Below, piece by piece: positions 6,651-12,159 of a stretch of DNA of 17,071 bases. The notes beneath the pieces are model-generated. The model saw nothing but the letters and a program-made list of their open reading frames with translations, was not told the DNA's origin and did not search any database. Where the stretch lies: the NCBI GenBank assembly GCA_934086355.1, contig CAKOID010000017.1, positions 1 to 17,071 of the forward strand. Reading direction: 5' to 3'. Position numbers and translations under genes: made by a program. The stretch is from an uncultured Bacilli bacterium. GTDB taxonomy: Bacteria; Bacillota_I; Bacilli_A; RF39; UBA660. Within the stretch, counting starts at the first letter, position 1; each line of letters begins with the position of its first letter.

Positions 6651-7233
6651 TTCTTTTGAAGCTTACTGATAAGCCATCTCCAATATCATAAAATTTGGTT
6701 ACATAATCTTTATTTTCTTTTAAGTAATCTATATATTTTTCTATTTTTGTTACTATTCCTCTAACGTTTCTAGATTTTATTAAATCTTTATTTTTTACTA
6801 ATCCATGAAATTTTAAGTTATCAGTTATTATTACTCCACCTTGATTTAAGTAATTAGAAAATTTATCAAAATATTTTATGTATTGTCCTTTAGCAGCATC
6901 AATAAATATTAAATCATATTTATTATCTCCTAAATTTACTTCCATTGCGTCATTATACACTAATTCTATTCTTTTATCTAATCCACTTTTATTTACATTT
7001 TTTACTGCTTCTTTATATCTTTTTTCATCTCTTTCAATAGTTGTTATTTCACAAAAATCATTTGCGTTAGCCATAAGTATTGCACTATATCCTATAGCTG
7101 TACCTATTTCCAAAATTGATTTAACTTGATTTAATTTAATATATTTCATTATAAATTTTATAGAATCTAATTCTATTATTGGAACGTTATTTGTTACTGC
7201 GTAATGTTCCATTTCTAAAATTAATTCTTTCAT
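6625..7233 (-). CDS. trmR: tRNA 5-hydroxyuridine methyltransferase (YrrM)
   Basis: This SAM-dependent O-methyltransferase converts 5-hydroxyuridine-34 to 5-methoxyuridine in tRNA, the step after TrhP1/TrhP2. The 202-residue protein has the class I fold motifs: ILEIGTAIGYSAILMA (40-55, SAM-binding loop), ERD (67-69) at the end of the second strand, and YDLIFIDAAKGQYIKYF (106-122) with Asp112. GGVIITDNLKFHGLV (132-146) follows, in which Asp138 and Asn139 complete the metal site typical of the catechol-O-methyltransferase-like family. Its length matches YrrM (about 217). The ribosome-binding site AGGGCGGT stands close to the ATG, 16 bases after mltG. The neighbourhood with both U32 genes is the main reason to call it the tRNA enzyme and not a small-molecule methyltransferase. 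Confidence 0.9.
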   Translation of the reverse strand: MKELILEMEHYAVTNNVPIIELDSIKFIMKYIKLNQVKSILEIGTAIGYSAILMANANDFCEITTIERDEKRYKEAVKNVNKSGLDKRIELVYNDAMEVNLGDNKYDLIFIDAAKGQYIKYFDKFSNYLNQGGVIITDNLKFHGLVKNKDLIKSRNVRGIVTKIEKYIDYLKENKDYVTKFYDIGDGLSVSFKRNEKRKDTN

Positions 7234-7249
7234 AATACCGCCCTACTTT

Positions 7250-8314
7250 CTAATATGTAAACCATTTTCCTTCGCTTTTTAATTTTGCAACAGTTTGTAC
7301 ATGTTCACTGCTTGTTTTACTGAAATATGTATTTTTCTCTTTATCTGCAACAAAGTAATAATATTCATTTTCTGTTGGTTCTATTGTTGCTGATAAACTT
7401 GATAAACTTGGAGATGCAATTGGTCCTACAGGTAAACCTGTAACACATGTACCTCTTGTGTTATATCCATTACAACTATCTAAATCATTTTGTGATAAAT
7501 CGCGGGAAAAATCTTTTTTTACAGCATAATAAGTTGTAACATCGCTTCCTAAACTCATACCACTTTTTAATCTATTATAGAATACTCCAGCAACCATACT
7601 TCTATCTTCTTTATTAACGCCTTCTAATTCAACAATACTTGCAAGAGTTAATATTTGATGAATACTATAACTACTTAATTTTATTTCATCTTTATAATTA
7701 GTTAATTTTGAATCCATATTATCTAACATTTTTTCTATAATTTCTTCAAGTTTACTATTCTTTTTAAGTTCATATGTATCTGGATATAAATATCCTTCTA
7801 AAGGATAGTATATTTTTTCATTTAATATATCTTCTGTTATAAACCAATACTTATTAATTAAAGTATTTAAATATTCTTTATTAGATAGAGTATTCAATAT
7901 TTCTTCTTCAGTATATGGAAAGTTTTCACTTATTTGTTTTGCATAGGTTGTTAATCTTTTTCCTTCAACGAAAGTTATTTTAATACTTTCATTTTCTATA
8001 TTTTTACCTACTTCAATAATTTCCAATATTTCATTTGTACTTAAATCTTTACTTAATTTATATGTTCCTGCATATAATTCTTTATTTTTTAATTTAACTA
8101 TTATTTTACTAAAAAATTCACTTCTTATTAAATCTTTATTTTTTAATTCTTTTATTATTTTATTTTTTCCCCAACCATTTTCTACTGTAAATGTTATTTC
8201 ATTTTCATTTTTTTTATCTACTGGTGATAATGAATGGAAAAATATTATTGCAAAGCTTGTGATTAATATTAAAATAAGAAGTAATATTATTATAAATGTT
8301 TTTTTATGTTTCAT
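7250..8314 (-). CDS. mltG: Endolytic murein transglycosylase MltG (YceG/YrrL)
   Basis: MltG cleaves nascent glycan strands at the outer face of the membrane and so sets strand length. With the start used here the protein has 354 residues: a short basic cytoplasmic tail, one transmembrane helix (about residues 6-27), a LysM-like region, and the YceG catalytic domain. The domain contains LEGYLYPDTYEL (about 172-183), LASIVELEG with the expected catalytic Glu at about 229, MVAGVFYNRL, and TGLPVGPIASPSLSSL. I start at ATG 8314: AAGGA stands just upstream and the codon follows the yrzB stop by one base. A TTG start further upstream (8347) would run back into yrzB and has no ribosome-binding site. 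It argues for a walled cell. Cys residues in the CNGYNTRGTC segment could form a disulfide outside. Confidence 0.95.
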   Translation of the reverse strand: MKHKKTFIIILLLILILITSFAIIFFHSLSPVDKKNENEITFTVENGWGKNKIIKELKNKDLIRSEFFSKIIVKLKNKELYAGTYKLSKDLSTNEILEIIEVGKNIENESIKITFVEGKRLTTYAKQISENFPYTEEEILNTLSNKEYLNTLINKYWFITEDILNEKIYYPLEGYLYPDTYELKKNSKLEEIIEKMLDNMDSKLTNYKDEIKLSSYSIHQILTLASIVELEGVNKEDRSMVAGVFYNRLKSGMSLGSDVTTYYAVKKDFSRDLSQNDLDSCNGYNTRGTCVTGLPVGPIASPSLSSLSATIEPTENEYYYFVADKEKNTYFSKTSSEHVQTVAKLKSEGKWFTY

Positions 8315-8315
8315 A

Positions 8316-8585
8316 TTATCCTTCTTTCTTTTCATTAATACTTGCAAATATTTGCTCTATTGTTGTCCATTCTTTTTCTGTTTCGATTTCTCCTAGATCT
8401 CCTTCATTACTGAATGGATCAAATGTATTTGCATACACTTTTATATTTCCTAATTCATCTTTAGTATTATCTGTATAAACTACATAACTTTTTTTAGTTT
8501 CATCACTATCAAAAGTAAATAATATATCACATTCATGAGTTACGTTGTCTTTATCTTTTATCAATATTTTCCCATCTTTATTCAT
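8316..8585 (-). CDS. yrzB: DUF1292 protein (YrzB)
   Basis: This is a small acidic cytosolic protein of 89 residues with no assigned biochemical function. It fits DUF1292: ILIKDKDNVTHECDILFTF at the start, a KKSYVVYTDN strand in the middle, an ANTFDP segment, and the conserved C-terminal IETEKEWTTIEQIF stretch. In Bacilli it is always found between ruvX and mltG, as here, so the call rests on both motif and position. It begins nine bases after the ruvX stop. The nearest AAAGGA is about 14 bases from the ATG, a slightly long spacing. Its TAA is one base from the mltG start. Confidence 0.9.
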   Translation of the reverse strand: MNKDGKILIKDKDNVTHECDILFTFDSDETKKSYVVYTDNTKDELGNIKVYANTFDPFSNEGDLGEIETEKEWTTIEQIFASINEKKEG

Positions 8586-8594
8586 AATTTATGT

Positions 8595-9008
8595 TTATCC
8601 TTTCTTAGATTTTAAGTATGTATCTAATATTACGTTTGCTGCATATGCATCAATTATTTTTTTTCGTTTCATGCGAGAAGTATCAGTGCTTATTAAAAAT
8701 TTTTCTGCCTCTACAGTACTTAATCTTTCATCAACTAAATGAATTTTTTTTGTAGTTTTTGTTTCTAATAATTCTTTAAATTTTAAACTTCTTTCACTTG
8801 CAAATCCCATAGAATTATCCATATTTTTTGGTAATCCTAAAACAAGTTCATCTACTTCTTCTTCATTAATAATTATTAATAATTCATTAATTAATTCATC
8901 AATGTTATTATATCTTAAAACTTTATATGGACTCGAGATTATTCCTAATTTATCTGTTATAGCAAGTCCTAATGTTTTAGTTCCTAAATCTAGTCCCAAA
9001 TATCTCAT
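8595..9008 (-). CDS. ruvX: RuvX/YqgF family nuclease
   Basis: This small RNase H-like enzyme is proposed to resolve Holliday junctions and, in E. coli, to trim the 5' end of pre-16S rRNA. Its 137 residues match the usual length (about 138). It opens with LGLDLGTKTLGLAITD; Asp7 is the first metal ligand. VDELVLGLPKNMDNSMG (52-68), LVDERLST (91-98, with Asp93) and KIIDAYAANVILDTYL (117-132, with Asp120) complete the active site. The start ATG overlaps the ireB stop by four bases (ATGA), giving tight coupling. Confidence 0.95.
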   Translation of the reverse strand: MRYLGLDLGTKTLGLAITDKLGIISSPYKVLRYNNIDELINELLIIINEEEVDELVLGLPKNMDNSMGFASERSLKFKELLETKTTKKIHLVDERLSTVEAEKFLISTDTSRMKRKKIIDAYAANVILDTYLKSKKG

Positions 9009-9253
9009 ATATTATTTTTTATATAATATTCTAATACAACTTCTAATATTTTTTCTCTATCTACACTAGTAATTTTATTTCTTGCATTTTCAAAACTTGT
9101 TATATATCCTGGGTCTCCTGTAACCAAATATCCTATTATTTGGCTAATTGGTCTGTACCCTCTTTTATCTAAACTTTCATATACTTCTATTAAATTTTTA
9201 CTTATTAATGCATCTTCTATTTCATTTAAATTAAATAAATTTGTATTATCCAT
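9005..9253 (-). CDS. ireB: IreB family regulatory phosphoprotein (YrzL)
   Basis: IreB is a small dimeric protein phosphorylated by the PASTA-domain kinase IreK/PrkC. In Enterococcus it restrains cell-wall stress and cephalosporin resistance responses. The 82 residues carry the family core: EVYESLDKRGYRPISQIIGYLVTGDPGYIT, then the NARNKI..VDREKILEVVLEYY helix. The N-terminus is shorter than the enterococcal protein. Only one Thr (Thr4) lies in the segment where the kinase targets are found. It is the first gene of the long operon, with an AGGAGTGAT ribosome-binding site five bases before the ATG. No kinase gene is in the window. mltG downstream gives a cell-wall link in the same transcript. 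Confidence 0.93.
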   Translation of the reverse strand: MDNTNLFNLNEIEDALISKNLIEVYESLDKRGYRPISQIIGYLVTGDPGYITSFENARNKITSVDREKILEVVLEYYIKNNI

Positions 9254-9277
9254 ATTATATCACTCCTAGATATTTAT

Positions 9278-9306
9278 ATTTTATCATTAAATAGTGATTA
9301 TCTCAA
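9278..9306 (-). promoter_or_regulatory. Promoter of the ireB-to-greA operon
   Basis: On the minus strand TTGAGA (9301-9306), a 17-base spacer and TAAAAT (9278-9283). The start is near 9271, leaving an 18-base leader. The -35 begins directly after the T-tail of the upstream surface gene's terminator. Confidence 0.75.
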
Positions 9307-9307
9307 G

Positions 9308-9342
9308 AAAAAATAGAATACATTAATTAATATATCCTATTT
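9308..9342 (-). terminator. Terminator of the 9323-11521 surface gene
   Basis: A long AT-rich hairpin on the minus strand has 14-bp arms (9329-9342 with 9311-9324, two G-U pairs) and a 4-base loop, followed by TTTTTTC. It contains the stop codon (9323-9325). Confidence 0.8.
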
Positions 9343-11521
9343 CAATATTACTTGGTTTTGTATTAGATTCTATAAATATATGTTTTATATTTTCTGTTAG
9401 TTCTAAATCTGGTATTTCTAATGTTTTTTCTGTAGCGGTAGCTAAAATATATTCACTGACAATAGGATTTCCTTCATTGTTTTTTTCTTTTATTATATTT
9501 AAGAAATCTTCATAATTTTCATAACCTAATTTATTAATACTTATTCCAATATAACTACCTGCAGAATTTGAGGGATAAAAATCATAACCATAATTGCTCA
9601 TTTGTCTTGTTTGTGAGCTGGATAAGTATTTCATATAATCAGTTTCAGTTAATTTAAATAGTAATTCTGGTAAATACTTTGTATAATAAGTTTCATTTCC
9701 TGTAAAAATTTTTTCTTTAATATTTCTAACTATTTTTTTATTTATTAAATCTATATAGTCACTATAATTTCCTACTTTTCTTAATGGTTCATCCAAAAAA
9801 ATATTTGTTGTTTTTTCTTCATAAGCTTCAAAATCTGTAGATTCTGTTCCTTCTTCTAATTGAATGTTTTTAAGTATTACACTACAATCTCTAGTACCTG
9901 TTGCGTAGCTTATTAATATATGAGATAAAGTTGTATCTTCATTCATTACTATTTTAGATGTACCAGTTACAGTTGTTCCTTTAGAGGTTAATTGAACTTT
10001 TTTCAGTTCATTATTATTTTTATCTCGCATAGATACATATATTGCATTACCTTTTTCTTCGTCTGAAGAATAAATTTCATAATCAAAGCTTAAAGTATAT
10101 TGGGTATTTTCTTTTGCATCAGCTAGTATTTTTATTTTATTAATTTGAATGAAATTCTTTTGTGTATATGTTATTCCATTTTCATTATTTAAATATTCTT
10201 TTAAATATGTATTTATATCAAATATATTTTTACCTGTGGTTTTAATTCCTAATTTATATTTTCCATAGTTAGAATCGTTTGTATCGGTTACTAAATCTCC
10301 TACACTACGAATTTCGATAGGATTTTCTGGTGTTGGTAAATTTTTTCCGTTTGTGAAAGTTCCCGTACCATTGTTACTTTGAAAATCACCATTTATTATG
10401 TCGCATACACCTGTTGTTTTATCACTTTTCCTATAGCATGGAACAAAATCTTTTAATAAATTATTATTAATCCCATATATTTTTAAATTTTTTAATTGCC
10501 AATTTGCAGAATAAGCCGTATCATTCCAACTACCAAAGTATATAAACTTATCAATACTATTAGTATCAATATTAATTTCTAAAGTTTTTAAACCATTGTT
10601 TGTTAGTTCTTCCATGGTATAGTCAGTCACAACATTACCCGAAATTCCATTAAAATAAATATTATTTGTTTTACTTGTAATGTAAGGTGAATATATATCT
10701 TCTGATCCTGATGAAATAGATTTAAATATCATTGCTCCATTTGTTGGTGTATTTAAAAATTGCATTGTAACTACAATCTTACTTACATCTTTCCATGCGT
10801 AACCGGTATTAAATCCAGCAGTTAATGAACCCTTACTAATTTGAGTTGCAGCAATAGTTTCTAACTCTTGATATTCAGTTGGAATGTTACTTTGTATACT
10901 ACTTCCATATATTTTGAAATTGGTTAACAATTCTGGATTAGATACAGTTACTTTATCTTCTCCTTCTGCTGATACTAATTTTTTATTAGCACTTTTCATA
11001 TCTAATATTTTTACATTTCCTTCAAATTTTTTATTCATATTATCATTTTGTAAATCATTAGTTTCTAAAAACTCTACTATTAATTCAAAACTTTGTTTTT
11101 CTCCAACTTGTATATTATTTACGGCTATTATTCCATCTTTACTTGGATATACCATATTGTTTCCGTTACAATCACCTTCTGTTGAACTACATTTTAGCGT
11201 TAAATATAAATCATCTTTATCTTCGAAATCATTTATTACATTTTCTAAGTATATCGTATAGTTTTCTACTTCTCTGTTTCCTGTATTTTCTACACTAAAT
11301 GTTTTTGTTATGCTACTACCTGGTTCTAGATTACTTGATGTTATTGTTCCGTTTCCATCATCATATTTTAATTCTAGATTTGCTAGACTAGTTGTAATTG
11401 ATTTTGTATTTGTATTTCCTTTTATAGTTGTTAAATAATAACCGTATGTTAATCCTACCAATATTAAAGTAACTAAAATTATTCCTGTTATACTTAATGT
11501 TATTTTTTGTTTACGGTTCAT
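9323..11521 (-). CDS. Large surface protein with phage-tail-like modules
   Basis: This 732-residue exported protein is probably an adhesin or receptor-binding surface protein; the ligand is unknown. Residues 1-6 are basic and 8-30 form a hydrophobic helix ending LTYGYYLTT, like TasA/SipW-type exported proteins. A beta-sandwich follows (about 40-175) with the 'NLEPGSSITKTFSVENTGN' signature (64-82) typical of such domains; Cys111 and Cys118 may pair. Residues 213-392 form a LamG-like module starting IPTEYQELETI and ending KDFVPCYRKSDKTTGVCDIINGDF...NGTGTFTNGKN. This pattern is familiar from Bacillota prophage tail and adhesin proteins. Next come NLPTPENPIEIRSVGDL (394-410) and TTGKNIFDINTYL, then a galactose-binding-like domain closing in NIQLEEGTESTDFEAYEEKTTN (552-573), and LDEPLRKVGNYSDYIDLINKKIV (576-598). 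All of these recur in phage tail or endopeptidase-associated proteins. There is no LPxTG and no C-terminal anchor. It is monocistronic. Upstream lies a structured, G-tract-containing region. Confidence 0.78.
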   Translation of the reverse strand: MNRKQKITLSITGIILVTLILVGLTYGYYLTTIKGNTNTKSITTSLANLELKYDDGNGTITSSNLEPGSSITKTFSVENTGNREVENYTIYLENVINDFEDKDDLYLTLKCSSTEGDCNGNNMVYPSKDGIIAVNNIQVGEKQSFELIVEFLETNDLQNDNMNKKFEGNVKILDMKSANKKLVSAEGEDKVTVSNPELLTNFKIYGSSIQSNIPTEYQELETIAATQISKGSLTAGFNTGYAWKDVSKIVVTMQFLNTPTNGAMIFKSISSGSEDIYSPYITSKTNNIYFNGISGNVVTDYTMEELTNNGLKTLEINIDTNSIDKFIYFGSWNDTAYSANWQLKNLKIYGINNNLLKDFVPCYRKSDKTTGVCDIINGDFQSNNGTGTFTNGKNLPTPENPIEIRSVGDLVTDTNDSNYGKYKLGIKTTGKNIFDINTYLKEYLNNENGITYTQKNFIQINKIKILADAKENTQYTLSFDYEIYSSDEEKGNAIYVSMRDKNNNELKKVQLTSKGTTVTGTSKIVMNEDTTLSHILISYATGTRDCSVILKNIQLEEGTESTDFEAYEEKTTNIFLDEPLRKVGNYSDYIDLINKKIVRNIKEKIFTGNETYYTKYLPELLFKLTETDYMKYLSSSQTRQMSNYGYDFYPSNSAGSYIGISINKLGYENYEDFLNIIKEKNNEGNPIVSEYILATATEKTLEIPDLELTENIKHIFIESNTKPSNIEIGYIN

Positions 11522-11555
11522 TGTAACTACACTCCTTCTTTATTTTGACAATATT

Positions 11556-11584
11556 ATTATAATAAATATTTAGCATCTTTTGAA
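11556..11584 (-). promoter_or_regulatory. Promoter of the 9323-11521 surface gene
   Basis: On the minus strand TTCAAA (11579-11584), a 17-base spacer and a perfect TATAAT (11556-11561). The start is near 11549 and the leader is about 28 bases, with the ribosome-binding site AAGGAG (11532-11537) ten bases before the ATG. The -35 is weak (four of six). Confidence 0.6.
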
Positions 11585-11647
11585 CGTGCCTATAGTACTT
11601 ATATTAAATCATATTTAAAACAAATAATTTGTCATTTTTTAATACAT

Positions 11648-11729
11648 AAAAAAGACTATATATTTCACCTTTTTGTAACCCCCCCCCCCGAACAAAATTT
11701 CGAGGTCGAGAGAGAAGTTATACAGTCTT
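11648..11729 (-). terminator. Large terminator-like hairpin with an 11-G tract in its loop
   Basis: On the minus strand AAGACTGTATA (plus 11719-11729) pairs with TATATAGTCTT (plus 11652-11662) over 11 bp with one G-U, followed by TTTTTT. The 56-base loop is itself structured: CCTCGAA (11699-11705) pairs with TTCGGGG (11686-11692) around a 6-base loop, and the CT-rich segment upstream can pair with the rest of the G run (11679-11689). The terminator function is inferred from stem plus T-tail; the long structured loop is unusual. Confidence 0.6.
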
Positions 11730-11743
11730 GGTTTCACCTTTTT
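11663..11743. repeat. 12-base direct repeat pair TTTCACCTTTTT
   Basis: Exact copies lie at 11663-11674 and 11732-11743, 69 bases apart. They flank the C11 tract and lie on either side of the terminator-like arm at 11719-11729. Each carries, on the minus strand, AAAGGTGA, a ribosome-binding-site-like sequence with no start codon after it. Confidence 0.8.
11679..11689. repeat. Homopolymer tract C11 (G11 on minus)
   Basis: Eleven consecutive C on the plus strand, in a genome where G and C are scarce. Such runs are prone to slipped-strand length changes. Confidence 0.95.
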
Positions 11744-11800
11744 TATGAATCGTAAATTTTATTATTCTCATTATTTTATTGGCATTCCTACCATAAATAA

Positions 11801-11829
11801 ATTATATACTAAAGCAATCGTTTTTTCAA
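11801..11829 (-). promoter_or_regulatory. Strong promoter of the structured RNA
   Basis: On the minus strand TTGAAA (11824-11829), a 17-base spacer and a perfect TATAAT (11801-11806). No protein gene with a ribosome-binding site follows before the hairpin at 11648-11729, so it most likely drives a non-coding transcript or a long leader. Confidence 0.7.
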
Positions 11830-11862
11830 GTGTGTATTGTTATAAATTATTAATTTTAAATT

Positions 11863-12066
11863 TTATTTTTTTGCTTCATTTTCATATTTTTTTATCCATC
11901 TTTTTACAGTTTGTGGATATGTATTGTATTTTCTAGCAGTTGGTTTAATTCCCCTTATTTTAGCTTCTTCTACCATTTTTCTTCTTATTATTTCTTTTTC
12001 TTCTTTTGTTCTACTAGCATATAAATCTTCTTTTTCTACGTTATATAATTTGTACTCTACAGACAT
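11863..12066 (-). CDS. Small helix-turn-helix protein, transposase-like
   Basis: The 67-residue protein has a charged, helical first half (KEEKEIIRRKMVEEAKIRG) and then a clear helix-turn-helix, IKPTARKYNTYPQTVKRWIKKYE (about 40-62). This is the type found at the N-terminus of IS-element transposases and in orphan proteins derived from them. There is no catalytic DDE part here or downstream. It could be a remnant of an insertion sequence or a domesticated DNA-binding protein. It is not obviously decaying: it has a canonical ribosome-binding site (GAGGTGAT, five bases before the ATG) and an extended -10 promoter. It lies alone between rpoC and the structured RNA. Its target is unknown. Confidence 0.7.
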   Translation of the reverse strand: MSVEYKLYNVEKEDLYASRTKEEKEIIRRKMVEEAKIRGIKPTARKYNTYPQTVKRWIKKYENEAKK

Positions 12067-12085
12067 CTAACATCACCTCGTTAGA

Positions 12086-12094
12086 ATTATAACA
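12086..12094 (-). promoter_or_regulatory. Extended -10 promoter of the HTH gene
   Basis: On the minus strand TGTTATAAT (12086-12094) combines the TGn extension with a perfect TATAAT. Only a poor -35 (GTTACA or TTACAA, about 12108-12115) is seen. The start is near 12079. Confidence 0.6.
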
Positions 12095-12131
12095 CAATTC
12101 GTTTGTTATTGTAACCGCATTTTAGGGCAAG

Positions 12132-12159
12132 AAAAAAGAATGACTCAAAATCATTCTTT
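12132..12159 (-). terminator. Terminator of rpoB-rpoC
   Basis: On the minus strand AAAGAATGA (12151-12159) pairs perfectly with TCATTCTTT (12135-12143) around a 7-base loop, followed by six T. It overlaps the rpoC stop codon (12158-12160). Confidence 0.85.

Larger units (their letters stand above)
11648..11794 (-). ncRNA. Candidate structured RNA or leader with poly-G tract
   Basis: A near-consensus promoter (11801-11829) would start a transcript near 11794 that ends at the hairpin/T-tail at 11648, about 147 nt. No known RNA family is recognised. It includes two copies of AAAAAGGTGAAA on the minus strand (plus 11732-11743 and 11663-11674), a CT-rich segment (CTTCTCTCTC), and a run of 11 G. 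A possible 17-codon frame (ATG at about plus 11773 to TAA at 11719-11721) has no ribosome-binding site and is probably not translated. It may be an independent small RNA or the attenuator leader of the surface gene starting at 11521. Confidence 0.5.

Noticed and set aside
8315..8347. Longer MltG start at TTG 8347.
   Set aside because: It would overlap yrzB by 32 bases without a ribosome-binding site, while ATG 8314 has AAGGA just upstream and sits one base after the yrzB stop.
11648..11794. Known riboswitch, T-box, tmRNA or 6S RNA.
   Set aside because: None of their conserved motifs (for example the T-box sequence) could be found by eye, so it is left as an unassigned structured RNA.
11745..11936. 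Plus-strand open frame of 63 codons across the HTH gene 3' end and the RNA promoter.
   Set aside because: No ribosome-binding site; the content is low-complexity Ile/Leu/Phe as expected from AT-rich antisense sequence, and it overlaps a better-supported minus-strand promoter and gene.
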